The position numbers and the translations under genes were made by a program. This document shows positions 26,981 to 37,241 of a stretch of 64,000 nt of DNA, one piece after another (position 1 is the stretch's first letter; each line of letters begins with the position of its first letter). The notes beneath the pieces were generated by a model, which did no database searches, was not told where the DNA came from, and was given only the letters and a program-made list of their open reading frames with translations. Source of the DNA: Rhodospirillaceae bacterium SYSU D60007 (GTDB lineage: Bacteria > Pseudomonadota > Alphaproteobacteria > Reyranellales > Reyranellaceae); assembly GCA_003574685.1 (NCBI GenBank), contig QOCQ01000008.1:124001-188000 (forward strand), given 5' to 3'.

Positions 26981-27850
26981 ATGGCGAAAGTCGCCTTTCT
27001 GGGACTGGGCGTGATGGGCTTTCCGATGGCGGGCCATCTTGCCGCCAAGGGCCACGACGTAACGGTCTACAACCGCACCTTCGCGAAGGCTGAGCAGTGG
27101 ACGCAAAAGCACAAGGGCCAGGCCCGCAAAACACCGCGCGAGGCGGCCTCGGACTGCGAAATTGTGTTTTGTTGCGTGGGCGACGACGACGATTTGCGCT
27201 CGGTGGTGCTGGGGCCGGATGGCGCGCTGGCGGGCATGAAGGCGGGCACGATCTTCGTCGACCACACCACCGCCTCCGCCAAGGTGGCGCGCGAGCTCTA
27301 CGCATTGGCACAAAAACAGGGGGTCGACTTCATCGACGCGCCGGTATCAGGCGGCCAGGCCGGCGCCGAGAACGGCGCATTGACGGTGATGTGCGGCGGC
27401 GACCAGGCGCCGTTCGACCGCGCCAAGCCGGTGATCGACAGCTTTGCGCGCGCCTGCACGCTGATCGGTCCCTCGGGCGCCGGCCAGCTCACCAAGATGG
27501 TGAACCAGATCTGCATCGCCGGCCTGGTCCAGGGCCTCGCCGAGGGCATCAATTTCGGCATGAAGGCCGGTCTCGACATGGAAAAGGTCATCGGCGCCAT
27601 TTCCAAGGGCGCTGCCCAGAGCTGGCAGATGGAGAATCGCTGGAAGACCATGGTCGAAGGCAAGTTCGAGTTCGGCTTTGCCGTCGACTGGATGCGCAAG
27701 GATCTCCGCATCTGCCTTGAGGAGGCCAAGACCAGCGGCGCACAATTGCCGGCCATCGCGCTGGTCGACCAGTTCTATGCCCGCGTCCAGGCCCGCGGCG
27801 GGCGGCGCTGGGACACCTCCAGCCTGATCCAGCTACTGGACAAACCATAA
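26981..27850 (+). CDS. 3-hydroxyisobutyrate dehydrogenase-family (beta-hydroxyacid) oxidoreductase
   Basis: This 289-residue protein begins with the NAD(P)-binding GLGVMGFPMAGHLAAKG, has the substrate-binding DAPVSGGQAGAENG near residue 120, and the catalytic Lys in GAGQLTKMVNQI near residue 170. The NRT segment after the second strand (YNRTFAKAE) favours NADP. The family reduces or oxidises beta-hydroxyacids such as 3-hydroxyisobutyrate, tartronate semialdehyde or succinic semialdehyde. GAGGGAG precedes the ATG. The GST gene 61 bases downstream may be co-transcribed. Confidence 0.87.
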   Translation: MAKVAFLGLGVMGFPMAGHLAAKGHDVTVYNRTFAKAEQWTQKHKGQARKTPREAASDCEIVFCCVGDDDDLRSVVLGPDGALAGMKAGTIFVDHTTASAKVARELYALAQKQGVDFIDAPVSGGQAGAENGALTVMCGGDQAPFDRAKPVIDSFARACTLIGPSGAGQLTKMVNQICIAGLVQGLAEGINFGMKAGLDMEKVIGAISKGAAQSWQMENRWKTMVEGKFEFGFAVDWMRKDLRICLEEAKTSGAQLPAIALVDQFYARVQARGGRRWDTSSLIQLLDKP

Positions 27851-27911
27851 GCCTCTTGCACCCGGCACCGATTCAAACCACCATGCCGGTTAGAAGTAGC
27901 AGGAGGCGCTG

Positions 27912-28559
27912 ATGCACAAGCTCTACGCCCAGCCCGGCTGGGGATCGACTTTGGTCGAGGCGCAGCTCGCCTGGTACGGCATCCCGTGCGAGATCGAGGA
28001 CGTCGGCAATCTCTTCAAGTCGCCGGAAGCGCGCGAGAGGCTGGCGAAAGTCAACCCGCTGGCGCAGCTCCCCACGCTCGTGCTGCCCGATGGCCGCATC
28101 ATGACCGAGAGCGCGGCCATCACGCTGCACCTGGCCGACACCGCGCCGGCCGGCAAGTCGCTGGTGCCCACCGCCCCCGGCGCCGAGCGCGACCGGTTCC
28201 TGCGCTGGCTGGTGTTCCTGGTGGCCAGCATCTATCCCACCTTCACCATCGGCGACGACACCAGCCGGTGGCTGCCGGACGCGGCGGCGCAGAAGGATTT
28301 GCGCGAGGCCATGAACGCTTATCGTGAACGGCTGTGGCACATGGTCGAGGGTGCGGTCGGCGACGGGCCGTGGTTCCTCGGCAACCGCTTCTCGGCACTG
28401 GACATCTATATCGCCGTGATGACGCGCTGGACGCCGCGCCGGGCGTGGTTCGCGGCCAACACGCCGAAGCTGAGCGCACTGGCACTGCGCGGCGAAGCGG
28501 TCCCCGAGCTGGCGAGCGTATGGCAGCGCAACTTCCGGGAAACGCCCGGCATGGGCTGA
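27912..28559 (+). CDS. Glutathione S-transferase family protein
   Basis: This 215-residue protein has an N-terminal thioredoxin-like domain with the cis-Pro region NPLAQLPTLVLPDGRIMTESAAI, which contacts the glutathione peptide, and an all-helical C-terminal domain containing WFLGNRFSALDIYIAVMTRW, the capping motif. The active-site residue near the N-terminus appears to be in AQPGWGS, a serine-type site. It probably conjugates or reduces a small electrophile. AGGAGG precedes the ATG. The gene converges on the hybrid kinase gene. Confidence 0.85.
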   Translation: MHKLYAQPGWGSTLVEAQLAWYGIPCEIEDVGNLFKSPEARERLAKVNPLAQLPTLVLPDGRIMTESAAITLHLADTAPAGKSLVPTAPGAERDRFLRWLVFLVASIYPTFTIGDDTSRWLPDAAAQKDLREAMNAYRERLWHMVEGAVGDGPWFLGNRFSALDIYIAVMTRWTPRRAWFAANTPKLSALALRGEAVPELASVWQRNFRETPGMG

Positions 28560-28573
28560 GGTGCAGCCCGGCC

Positions 28574-31500
28574 TCAGGCCACCGCTTCGCCGGCCAGCGC
28601 CTGCTGCACCGCCTGCCATTCGGCGCTGATGGCCGGTAGCTGCTCGGCGAAGCGCTCGTGCCGGCCGTCCAGCGCCGCCTGCTCCAGCGCCGAGGCAAGG
28701 TCGCCGAGATTGGCGGCGCCGGCGGCGCGCGCGGCGCCCTTGAGCTTGTGTGCGGCCTCGGCCAGCGCCGTCATGCTGCCCGCCGCGGCGTGGCGATTGA
28801 TCTCCACCATGAGCTCGCCGGCGCTGTCGCGGAAACGGGCCAGCATGCGGGCGAGCATGGCCGGGTTGTCGCCGAACAGCGCGCCCAGCGCGCTGCGATC
28901 CAGGGCCGGCGCGGCCGGCAGAGGCCGGGGCGCCATGGCGAGCCAGCGATCAAGCGCCGTGCGCAAGCGGTCCAGCGGGAGCGGCTTGGTGAGGTAGTCA
29001 TCCATCCCGGCGGCAATGCAGCGCTCGGCCTCGCCCTTCAGGGCGTTGGCGGTGAGGGCAAGGATGGGCGTGCGCACGCCGTTGCCGCGACCCGCCTCCT
29101 CGGCGCGGATCTGCCGGGTGAGCTCGAAGCCGTCCATATCAGGCATGTGGATGTCGGTCAGCACCAGCGCATAGGCGCCGCTGCGCCAGAGCGTGAGCGC
29201 CTCGATCCCGTTGCGGGCGAGGTCGGCCTCCACGCCCAGGATGTCGAGCTGTTGGGCGAGGACTTCGAGGTTGACGTCGTAATCATCCACGGCGAGCACA
29301 CGGCCGGTGTGACGGTGCGCTGCGGTCTCGGCGGCCGCAGCTTGAGGGGCAGGCTGAAGCTGGCTGGCGGCGCTTCCGACGGAAAGGGTCGCGGTGAACG
29401 TCGATCCCCTGCCCGGTTCGCTACTTACCGTCACATCGCCACCCATGAGCTGGGCGAGACGACGCACGATGGAGAGCCCCAGGCCGGTGCCCCCGAAGCG
29501 GCGCGTGGTGGAGCTGTCGGCCTGCGCGAAAGGCTGGAACAGGCGCCCGACCTGCTCGGCGCTCATGCCGATGCCGGTATCGGCCACCGAAAGGGTGAGC
29601 GTCACGGCGCCAGCCGGCTCCCGTGCAGGCATGGCCGCTGCCGTCACCCGTACGCCACCGATCTCCGTGAACTTGATAGCATTGCCGATCAGGTTGAACA
29701 GGATCTGGCGCACGCGTGTGGCATCGCCGAGCAGGTCGTCGGGGCTGTCTGGATCAATCCAGGCGGTCAATTCCAGTCCCTTGCGCTGGGCCTGCACGCG
29801 CAGCGTTTCCGCCGTGCTCTCAACCAGGGCCCGCAGCGCAAAGGGCGCACGCTCCAGCTCCATCCGCCCGGCCTCGATCTTGGAGAAGTCGAGCACGTCA
29901 TCGATGATGCGCAGCAAGGCGGTGGCAGAGGTACGGACCGTGCCCACCAGACGCCGCTGGCGCTCGTTCAGCGCCTCGCGCTCCAGCAGCTCGGCCGACC
30001 CCAGCACGCCATTCATCGGGGTCCGGATCTCGTGGCTCATGGTTGCAAGGAAGGTCGACTTGGCCTGGTTGGCGGCCTCGGCCTCTGCGCGCGCCGCCTC
30101 GGCGGCATCGCGTGCCTGTTCTGCCGCTTCCTTGGCGCGCGCCAGCTCGGCCTCGCGCGCCTTCAGCGCGGTGATGTCGCTCAGCGCCACGACGGTGTTA
30201 CCCAGCGGCGTGCGCGAGGCCGCATAGCGACCCCATCGATCACCCGGCAGCCCGCCCTCGAACGGCCCGGTAGGGTTGGACAGCTCGCGATGCCACCAGG
30301 CGATCCAGCGCTCGCCGTGTTCGCCTTCGGTGATGTTTGTCGCGGCACCACGGCGCACGACTTCGCGCAATATGTCGCCCAGCGGCGTGCCGGTCTGGCG
30401 GATCGCTTCAACCCCGGGCAATGCCGAGGCAAAGGCGTCATTGACCACCACCAGACGCATTTCCGAGTCCAGCACGACGACACCCACCGGCAACGCCGCT
30501 AGGGCATCGCCCAGTTCCGCCCGCGCCCGCTCGGCCTGCGCCCGCGTCTTCGCCAGCTCTGCTTCGCGCCGCCGGGCCTCGGTCATATCGGTGATCAGGG
30601 TCACCACACCGCCGTCTCCGGTGGGGTACTTGGACACACGAACCCAGCCGCCGCCGGCGCTGGGCATTTCCCGCTCGCCGCCGCCGCGATGGACGGCTTT
30701 CAGCCGCTCGAACCATGCCTCGTCGCGGGGCGGCATGCCCGGCGCGGGTGGCGGGACGGCGCGCAGGACATCCTCGTAGGACACGCCCGGGCGCACCGCA
30801 TCGTGCGGAATGGCCATGTACGCCGCGTAGGCGTCGTTGCTGGTCACCAGCCGGTCGTCGGCGTCGTACAGCGCAAAACCCGAGGGCAGGGCAGCGATGG
30901 CATCGTCGAGCCGTCGCTGGGCACGCTGGGCGGCATCGCGGGCCGCCTCGGCCTCGTTGCGCGCGATCGCCAGCCGTTCGGCGAGCGCCTCGTTGGCAAA
31001 GTCGCGCACGATCGTCTGCCGGTGCGCCGCCTCAAGCCTGCGGGTAAACACCGGCAGCGCCAGAACGATGAGCAGCAGGCTGCATACGGCATTGACGTCG
31101 CTGATCACGCTGCGATGCGCCAGAGCCGCCGGCAGCAGCGGCAGGGCCAGTCCGATCATCAGCGCCAGGCTGGCGGGCGGATGGTGCGAGCGGCTGGGAA
31201 TGTCGGCGATGAGATAAATCATCACCGTCAGGCTCCAGACGATCTGCGCGCCCTGGTGCCCGTACAGGATCGAGGCAGCGCCGACCAGGCTCCAGACCAC
31301 ACCGACGGCCCCGTTATAGGCGGTAAACGCGCGGGCAAAACGCAGCGCCGCGGCTACGTCGTCCACCTTCAGCCCGATGGGAATCAACCGGTCGAGCCAG
31401 AACGTCACCGCCAGGCGCAGCACGACCAGACCGGCTGTCACCCACAGCGGGACCGCGGTCGCGAGATAGGCAACGGGCAAACCCCACAGCACCAGCGGTG

Positions 31501-31639
31501 CATAACGATAAGGGGCCAGCTTCACCGCGATTCGCCGCTTCAACTCGACGGTTACCCGCGGCTCGTCCGGTGACAGACCTTCGCCCTGCGAGACGGGCGG
31601 AACTGCCGCTGGCATGATCGGCACCTTGGAACGGCTCAT
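28574..31639 (-). CDS. Hybrid sensor histidine kinase with two PAS domains, REC and HPt
   Basis: This 1021-residue protein has about five N-terminal membrane helices (residues 45-210), two PAS-type sensor domains (first around LDDAIAALPSGFALYDADDR, second around ALPVGVVVLDSEMR), a HisKA domain with phospho-His in [11 protein letters not shown], an ATPase domain ([22 protein letters not shown]), a receiver domain ([11 protein letters not shown]) and a terminal HPt domain ([13 protein letters not shown]). All phosphorelay residues are present. It diverges from the OmpR-type regulator at 31723 and has a close paralogue at 32715-35339. The ligand is unknown. ATG 31639 follows AAGGA. Confidence 0.88.
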   Translation of the reverse strand: MSRSKVPIMPAAVPPVSQGEGLSPDEPRVTVELKRRIAVKLAPYRYAPLVLWGLPVAYLATAVPLWVTAGLVVLRLAVTFWLDRLIPIGLKVDDVAAALRFARAFTAYNGAVGVVWSLVGAASILYGHQGAQIVWSLTVMIYLIADIPSRSHHPPASLALMIGLALPLLPAALAHRSVISDVNAVCSLLLIVLALPVFTRRLEAAHRQTIVRDFANEALAERLAIARNEAEAARDAAQRAQRRLDDAIAALPSGFALYDADDRLVTSNDAYAAYMAIPHDAVRPGVSYEDVLRAVPPPAPGMPPRDEAWFERLKAVHRGGGEREMPSAGGGWVRVSKYPTGDGGVVTLITDMTEARRREAELAKTRAQAERARAELGDALAALPVGVVVLDSEMRLVVVNDAFASALPGVEAIRQTGTPLGDILREVVRRGAATNITEGEHGERWIAWWHRELSNPTGPFEGGLPGDRWGRYAASRTPLGNTVVALSDITALKAREAELARAKEAAEQARDAAEAARAEAEAANQAKSTFLATMSHEIRTPMNGVLGSAELLEREALNERQRRLVGTVRTSATALLRIIDDVLDFSKIEAGRMELERAPFALRALVESTAETLRVQAQRKGLELTAWIDPDSPDDLLGDATRVRQILFNLIGNAIKFTEIGGVRVTAAAMPAREPAGAVTLTLSVADTGIGMSAEQVGRLFQPFAQADSSTTRRFGGTGLGLSIVRRLAQLMGGDVTVSSEPGRGSTFTATLSVGSAASQLQPAPQAAAAETAAHRHTGRVLAVDDYDVNLEVLAQQLDILGVEADLARNGIEALTLWRSGAYALVLTDIHMPDMDGFELTRQIRAEEAGRGNGVRTPILALTANALKGEAERCIAAGMDDYLTKPLPLDRLRTALDRWLAMAPRPLPAAPALDRSALGALFGDNPAMLARMLARFRDSAGELMVEINRHAAAGSMTALAEAAHKLKGAARAAGAANLGDLASALEQAALDGRHERFAEQLPAISAEWQAVQQALAGEAVA

Positions 31640-31722
31640 CGTGTTCCTTGCGGCAGCAAAGCCGCCTGACTTGATCGTGCAGCCGGCGCTGCGGCAAGAT
31701 GCACGGCGGGGGACAATACAGC

Positions 31723-32448
31723 ATGGCAGCACGGGGCAAGGATCCGCGACCGCATGTCCTCGTCGTCGAGGACGAGGCGTTCCAGCGCGAAGCGTTGACC
31801 GAGTATCTTGAGAACAACGGCTACCGCGTCTCGGGCGTGGAGAGCGGCGCGGCCATGCGCAAGCTGGTCGAAAAGGACCCGCCGGCGCTGGCGCTGCTGG
31901 ATCTGCGCTTGCCCGGTGGCGAGGACGGGTTTGCCCTGGCCCGCTGGCTGCGCGAGCGCAGCAAACGGCTCGGCATCATCATGGTGACCGCCAGCGGCGA
32001 TACGGTGGACCGGGTCGTCGGGCTGGAAACCGGCGCCGACGACTACATCGCCAAGCCGTTCGAGCCGCGCGAGCTTCTCGCCCGCGTCAAGGCGGTGTTG
32101 CGGCGCGCCGGCGGCGCGCAGGCTGCCGACCGCTCGCCGCGCGTGCGCATCGGCCGCTGCATGCTCGATCTGGAGTCGCGCAAGCTGACCACGCTTGCCG
32201 GCGAGGACGTTCCGCTGCGCGCCGGCGAGTACGAGCTCTTGAAGCTGCTGGCGGAGAACCCCAATCGCGCCCTGTCGCGCGACTGGCTGCTGGAAACCGT
32301 CAGCCATCGCGAGCTGGATGTGTTCGACCGCGCCATCGATATCCGCATCCTGCGCCTTCGGCGCAAGGTCGAGGAAGACCCGGCACGGCCGACCTCCATC
32401 CGCACCGTGCGCGGCGCCGGCTACATGTTCGTCCCGCCCGACGACTGA
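31723..32448 (+). CDS. OmpR-family DNA-binding response regulator
   Basis: This 241-residue protein has a receiver domain with acidic pair Glu-Asp in VLVVEDEAF, the phospho-acceptor Asp in LALLDLRLPGGEDG, the Thr/Lys switch residues (VTASGD, AKPFEPREL), and a C-terminal winged-helix DNA-binding domain (LRAGEYELLKLLAENPNRALSR, then RTVRGAGYMF). It is the only response regulator between two hybrid kinases and so the likely target of both. An ATG at 31699 is an alternative start adding eight residues. Confidence 0.88.
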   Translation: MAARGKDPRPHVLVVEDEAFQREALTEYLENNGYRVSGVESGAAMRKLVEKDPPALALLDLRLPGGEDGFALARWLRERSKRLGIIMVTASGDTVDRVVGLETGADDYIAKPFEPRELLARVKAVLRRAGGAQAADRSPRVRIGRCMLDLESRKLTTLAGEDVPLRAGEYELLKLLAENPNRALSRDWLLETVSHRELDVFDRAIDIRILRLRRKVEEDPARPTSIRTVRGAGYMFVPPDD

Positions 32449-32507
32449 CCGGGCGCCGAGACGCCCGTCATCTCGAGGGGCAAGGCATTCGCATAGGAGC
32501 CAAACAA

Positions 32508-32646
32508 CCTTCCCCCGGAGGGGGAAGGTGCCCGAAGGGCGGAAGGGGGATGGTGCAACACGTTCGGTGTCTCGCCTTTGACGCCGTGCTTGTGGAGGCA
32601 TCCCCCTTCCGGCGCTGGCGCGCCACCTTCCCCCTCCGGGGGAAGG
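32508..32646. repeat. Inverted-repeat intergenic element, copy 2 (family A)
   Basis: This 139-bp copy has the same inverted ends and centre (CTCGCCTTTGACGCCGT) as the element at 16411. It lies between the convergent regulator and second kinase genes. It is itself enclosed by a wider inverted pair, GGCATTCGCATA at 32484-32495 and its complement at 32663-32674, so two elements are nested. Confidence 0.85.
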
Positions 32647-32714
32647 CTCATGAAGGGACACATATGCGAATGCCCTGCCCTTCCGGGGTACGGTCCCTGA
32701 GGAGGCGAGGACAC

Positions 32715-35339
32715 TCATTGCGGAGCGCCGGCGGTAATGCCGGCGTCGAGCGATGCCGTGACGGCCTGCCATTCGGTGGCGATGCCGGGAAGCTGTTCGG
32801 CGCAGCGGGACCGTTGGCCATCCAGCGCTGCCTGCTCCAGCGCCGCGGCCAGGTTGCCCAGCGCCAGCGCGCCGGCGGTGCGGGCGGCGCCCTTGAGCTT
32901 GTGAGCGGTTTGCGCCAGCGCCGGCAGGTCGCCCGCGGCCACCTGCGCATCCAGCCCTGCCACAAGCTCTGCGCTGCTTTCGCGGAAGCGTGCCAGCATG
33001 CGCGCGATCAGGGCAGGATTGTCGCCGAACAGCGTGCCCAGCACGGAAGAATCGATGGGCGAGGCCGGCAGGGTCGCGAGGGATGCTGCGGTCGGCCGCG
33101 TTGTCAGCCAGCGTCCAAGGGCGGCGCGCAGACGTTCCAGGGTCAGCGGCTTGGTCAGGTAGTCGTCCATGCCCGCGGCAAGGCAGCGCTCGGCCTCGCC
33201 TTTCAGGGCATTGGCCGTCAGCGCCACGATCGGTAGCCGCCCGCCGTCGGCGCGCGCGGCCTCTTCTGTGCGGATCTGGCGCGTCAGCTCGAAGCCATCC
33301 ATATCGGGCATGTGAATGTCGGTCAGCACCAGCGCATAGCTGCCGTCACGCCAGAGCGTCAGGGCCTCAATGCCGTTTCGGGCAAGGTCGACCTCGACGC
33401 CAAGAATCTGGAGCTGCTGCGCCAGCACCTCCAGGTTGACCTCATAGTCATCGACCGCCAGCACGCGCCCGGCATGCGCCGGCCCCGGCGTTTCCACCTG
33501 CGGCTCGGGGGCCGGCGCGAAATCCGAGGTGCTGGCGAGATCCCTCTCCACCGTGACGGTCGCGAGGAAGGTCGAGCCCTTGCCGGGTTCGCTGCTGACC
33601 GTGACATCGCCGCCCATCAGTTGCGCAAGGCGGCGCACGATCGACAGGCCAAGGCCGGTGCCGCCGAAACGCCGCGTGGTCGAGCTGTCCGCCTGCGCGA
33701 AGGGCTGGAACAGGCGCGCCTGCTGCGCGCCATCCATGCCGATACCGGTATCGGTGATACTGAGCGACAGGTTCACCGCCGATTCGTCGACCGTCACGGC
33801 ACGTGCCGCCACGCGCACGCTGCCGATCTCGGTGAACTTGATGGCATTGCCGATCAGGTTGAACAGGATCTGCCGCAGGCGCGTGGCGTCGCCCAGCAGG
33901 GCGTCGGGGCTGCCCGGCTCGACAGTGGCACTTAGCTCGAGGCCCTTGCGCTGGGCCTGCACGCGCAGCGTCTCGACCGTGCCTTCGATCAGCGCCCGCA
34001 GCCCGAACGGCGCGCGTTCGAGCTCCATGCGGCCGGCCTCGATCTTGGAGAAATCGAGCACGTCATCGATGATGCGCAGCAGCGCCGTGGCCGAGGTGCG
34101 GACGGTGCTCACGAGCTGGCGCTGGCGGCCGGTCAGGGTTTCGCGTTCGAGCAGTTCCGCCGACCCCAGCACGCCGTTCATGGGTGTTCTGATCTCGTGG
34201 CTCATGGTGGCGAGAAAGGTCGATTTCGCGCGGTCGGCGGCCTCGGCCACATCACGCGCCTCCTCGGCTGCCTTGCGGGCGGCGGCAAGCTCGGCTTCGC
34301 GCCGCTTGGTGTCGGTCAGGTCGGTGATCAGCGTGACCACGCCGCCATCGCTGATGGGTACCTTTGACAGGCGCATCCAGCCGCCGCTGACGGTCGCCAT
34401 CTCGCGATCAGCGGGCCCGGACCGTTGTGCCGTCACCATGCGCTCGATCCAGCTTTCGTCTCGCGGCGGCAAATCCGGCGCCGGCGGCGGCAGGGCCCGC
34501 AGCACGTCGGCGTAGGCCACACCGGGCCGCAGCGCATCCCGTGGCAGCGAGGTCAGTGCCGCATAAGCGTCGTTGCAGGTGACGAGGCGATTGTCCCGGT
34601 CATAGATCGCGAACCCCGAAGACAGGGCACGGATGGCATCGTCGAGCCGCTGCTGCGCGGCCTCGGCCTCCCGCCGCGCGCTGGCCATGCCGGCGATCGC
34701 GCTGGCGTAGTTCAGGTCCCGCGCGATGTTGCGGCGCTCGGCGCGCGCGATGCGGCGGGTGACAAAGTGCACCACGGCGAGGCCGACGAAGCCGGCCACC
34801 AGCACGGCATCGCCGGCCGGGCTTCGGTACATCGCCAGCAGCGGCGCCACCGGCAGGAACAGGCTCGCCAGCAGCGCGATCATGGCCGGCGGATGCATCG
34901 AGCGCGTCGGCAGGGAGCCGATCACGAACAGCGCCGACATGATGTTCCACACGATGATGGGCCCTTCGGCCTCGTTGACCACGGCAAGCCCGCCCGTCAG
35001 GGCCCAGAGGCTGCCGCTGGCGACCGAGTAGAGCGTGTAGTCGCGGGCGAGCCGCCGCGCGGCCCCCGCGTCGGCCAGCGTCGCACCGGTGCGGATCAGC
35101 CGCGCAAGCCACCAGATCGCGAGACCATGCAGGAGGACCAGGGCCGCCGTGACCCAGGGCGCCACCACCGTGGCCAGATAGGCAAGGCACACGCCCCACA
35201 GCACGGTCGGGCCATAGCGCATGCCCGCGATCGTGCTGAACACCCGGCGCAGCAGCTCCAGCGTGATGCGCGGATCATCGAGGGGAATGCTTTCCGTCGG
35301 CGGCGGGCCGGCACCGGCGCTCCCGGCGGCTGCATTCAT
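32715..35339 (-). CDS. Hybrid sensor histidine kinase with one PAS domain, REC and HPt (paralogue)
   Basis: This 874-residue protein repeats the design of the kinase at 28574-31639 with long identical stretches (for example [20 protein letters not shown]) but lacks the second PAS domain. It has N-terminal membrane helices, a PAS domain ([20 protein letters not shown]), HisKA ([11 protein letters not shown]), ATPase, receiver ([11 protein letters not shown]) and HPt ([13 protein letters not shown]). All phosphorelay residues are intact. It converges on the shared OmpR-type regulator. A local duplication followed by loss or gain of a PAS domain explains the pair. Confidence 0.88.
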   Translation of the reverse strand: MNAAAGSAGAGPPPTESIPLDDPRITLELLRRVFSTIAGMRYGPTVLWGVCLAYLATVVAPWVTAALVLLHGLAIWWLARLIRTGATLADAGAARRLARDYTLYSVASGSLWALTGGLAVVNEAEGPIIVWNIMSALFVIGSLPTRSMHPPAMIALLASLFLPVAPLLAMYRSPAGDAVLVAGFVGLAVVHFVTRRIARAERRNIARDLNYASAIAGMASARREAEAAQQRLDDAIRALSSGFAIYDRDNRLVTCNDAYAALTSLPRDALRPGVAYADVLRALPPPAPDLPPRDESWIERMVTAQRSGPADREMATVSGGWMRLSKVPISDGGVVTLITDLTDTKRREAELAAARKAAEEARDVAEAADRAKSTFLATMSHEIRTPMNGVLGSAELLERETLTGRQRQLVSTVRTSATALLRIIDDVLDFSKIEAGRMELERAPFGLRALIEGTVETLRVQAQRKGLELSATVEPGSPDALLGDATRLRQILFNLIGNAIKFTEIGSVRVAARAVTVDESAVNLSLSITDTGIGMDGAQQARLFQPFAQADSSTTRRFGGTGLGLSIVRRLAQLMGGDVTVSSEPGKGSTFLATVTVERDLASTSDFAPAPEPQVETPGPAHAGRVLAVDDYEVNLEVLAQQLQILGVEVDLARNGIEALTLWRDGSYALVLTDIHMPDMDGFELTRQIRTEEAARADGGRLPIVALTANALKGEAERCLAAGMDDYLTKPLTLERLRAALGRWLTTRPTAASLATLPASPIDSSVLGTLFGDNPALIARMLARFRESSAELVAGLDAQVAAGDLPALAQTAHKLKGAARTAGALALGNLAAALEQAALDGQRSRCAEQLPGIATEWQAVTASLDAGITAGAPQ

Positions 35340-35555
35340 GGCGATCGGGCGCGGCAGGACATGAACGGGTCATCCTCCAAACCCCCATCATGCCGCCTGC
35401 CGGTTTCGCGGCCGTATCGCCAACGGCCGGAATTGTTGCGTCTGTTTCGCGGCCCTTCCGCTCCTTCCCGTCCACCGCAGCCATGGCATATGCCCTGGTA
35501 ACTTCCTTCCCCCTCCGGGGCAAAGCATTCGCACATGGCCTTGACGCCGTATTGT

Positions 35556-35680
35556 CGTCGTCCTGAGCGAAGCGAAGGACCTTGCGATCGTTCGGATAAG
35601 CCCGGCAGAATCGATGGTTCACCGCCGCGAGCGTTCACGGTTGGGCGACCGCAAGGCCCTTCGCTGCGCTCAGGACGACG
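35556..35680. repeat. Inverted repeat with GTCCTGAGCGAAGCGAAGG ends (family D)
   Basis: Arms of about 35 bases (35556-35590 and 35646-35680) are near-perfect reverse complements separated by about 55 bases. The arm sequence GTCCTGAGCGAAGCGAAGG is of a kind often seen in intergenic hairpins of alphaproteobacteria. It lies in the 600-base gap upstream of the second hybrid kinase; apart from this and the next hairpin pair I see no gene there. Confidence 0.7.
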
Positions 35681-35750
35681 GAAAAAATCGCCATATGCGA
35701 ACCTGATTACCCGGCTGGCTCCGCTAGCGCATACGAACGGTGTCAAGAAG

Positions 35751-35838
35751 CCTTCATGGTGAGCTTGTCGAACCATGAAGGCGTGGCAGAGCGGCGGTGC
35801 GGGCCGCTTCATGGTTCGACAAGCTCACCATGAAGCGG
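35751..35838. repeat. Paired CTTCATGGT hairpins, copy 2 (family C)
   Basis: Two hairpins, 35751-35781 (arms CCTTCATGGT) and 35814-35838 with its arm CCGCTTCATGGTT, are separated by 32 bases. The order is reversed relative to the copy at 19371-19482, so the whole block is conserved as a unit in opposite orientation. It is nearer the 3' end of the ACT-like gene than the kinase start. Confidence 0.75.
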
Positions 35839-35946
35839 AATCTATCGCTGAGCGTCTCTCAGCGACGTCAGCCGGATAATCAGGTATGCGAATGCCCTGG
35901 CCTTCGCGGGGAGAAGCAAGACGCTACGAACTTGTGGGACAGGATC

Positions 35947-36309
35947 CTACCGCCGGCTCATGGCGACGTGGCGGACGCCTACGATCTGGCGCAGGCATTC
36001 GCCGACATGGGAGGCGGCCTCGGGCTCGAGGCCCTCGACCTGCATGTCGACGCTCAGCGTGTCGGCCACGCCCTCGACGTCGCGCTCGATGCAGCGGCTG
36101 GCGTGCACCACGAGCGGCACGAGGCCGCGCTTGGCGACGAACTCCAGCACGCGGGGCAACAGGCCGGGCGACGGATCGGCGCTGACGCCGTAGCACCAGA
36201 CCGGCGCGGCCAGCACGTACGATGCATCGGGCCGGCGATGGCCGGGCGTCTGGCGAAGATGAACGGTGGGTGAAAAAGCGACCGGCTCAGCGGCCGTGAC
36301 GGCGGACAT
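35947..36309 (-). CDS. Small ACT-domain-like protein
   Basis: This 120-residue protein contains, from about residue 30, a beta-alpha-beta-beta-alpha-beta pattern (YVLAAPVWCYGVSADPSPGLLPRVLEFVAKRGLVP, then a second repeat ending RQIVGVRHVAMSRR) that resembles ACT domains such as those of acetolactate synthase small subunits. ACT domains bind amino acids and regulate partners. No biosynthetic enzyme is adjacent, so its partner is unknown. AGGGAG lies eight bases before ATG 36309. It diverges from the creatininase-family gene. Confidence 0.6.
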   Translation of the reverse strand: MSAVTAAEPVAFSPTVHLRQTPGHRRPDASYVLAAPVWCYGVSADPSPGLLPRVLEFVAKRGLVPLVVHASRCIERDVEGVADTLSVDMQVEGLEPEAASHVGECLRQIVGVRHVAMSRR

Positions 36310-36462
36310 GGGAGCGCTCCCTGGACGGACGGACGAAAAAGCCTTCGACCCGGACCCTGTGAGGGGCCGGGCGGCTAATTCGCCGACCGATGAGCGCGTG
36401 CATCCGCATGGCCGCTAAAGTACGCTCGGCGCGCTCTTGAGGCAAGACCGGCGGAGAAGTTC

Positions 36463-37206
36463 ATGCGTCTGCAGCTCGTGACGTGGTCCGATGTGGAACA
36501 GTATCTGAAGCAGAGCAGCGGCATCATCATTCCGATCGGCTCGACCGAGCAGCACGGCCCGAACGGCCTGGTCGGCACCGATGCGCTGACCGCCGAGCTG
36601 ATCGCGCAGGGTGTCGGCGAGAAGACCGGCGCGCTGGTGGCGCCGACCATCGCCGTGGGCATGGCCCAGCACCATCTCGCCTTTCCCGGTTCGATGACGC
36701 TGCGGCCCTCGACCCTGATCGCCGTCGTGCGGGACAACATTCAGTCGCTTATGCGCCACGGCTTCACACGATTCTTTTTCGTGAACGGCCATGGCGGCAA
36801 TATCGCTACCGTGACCGCGGCCTTTTCCGAGATCTATGCCGAGCATTCGCTGCAGCGTGGCGGCAATGCGCCTTCGGTGAAGTGCAAGTTGCGCAACTGG
36901 TGGGAAGGGCCGGGTGTGAAGACGCTCTCGAAAGAGCTCTACGGCAACCAGGAAGGCAGCCACGCCACGCCCAGCGAGGTGTCGCTCACCTTTTTCATGT
37001 ATCCGCATACCGAGAAACATGTGGCCATGGAGCCGGAGGTGGCGCCCAACGGTACGTTCGCTGACGCCGACGACTATCGGCGCAATTTCCCCGACGGCCG
37101 TATCGGTTCGAACCCCAACCTTTCCACTGCCGCGCACGGCAAGCGCTTTTATGATGTCGCCGTCGAAGAGGTCGCACGCGACTATCTCGCCTTCACCGCA
37201 ACGTAG
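36463..37206 (+). CDS. Creatininase-family amidohydrolase
   Basis: This 247-residue protein has the family metal-binding motifs: IIPIGSTEQHGPNGLVGTDAL (Glu, His and Asp ligands, residues 22-42), AVGMAQHHLAFPGSMTL and VNGHGGNIATV near residue 105. Members hydrolyse creatinine or related cyclic amides, or act in cofactor pathways such as mycofactocin or FAPy removal; which applies is not clear. GGCGGAGA precedes the ATG. The small NTF2-like gene follows by 35 bases and may be in the same operon. Confidence 0.87.
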   Translation: MRLQLVTWSDVEQYLKQSSGIIIPIGSTEQHGPNGLVGTDALTAELIAQGVGEKTGALVAPTIAVGMAQHHLAFPGSMTLRPSTLIAVVRDNIQSLMRHGFTRFFFVNGHGGNIATVTAAFSEIYAEHSLQRGGNAPSVKCKLRNWWEGPGVKTLSKELYGNQEGSHATPSEVSLTFFMYPHTEKHVAMEPEVAPNGTFADADDYRRNFPDGRIGSNPNLSTAAHGKRFYDVAVEEVARDYLAFTAT

Positions 37207-37241
37207 CGACAGCCCTTGCATACATATTGGAGGAGCAGCCC

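Noticed and set aside
35340-35946. CRISPR-like array from regularly placed hairpins
   Set aside because: The units are of different families, are inverted rather than direct, and have no uniform spacers or cas genes nearby.
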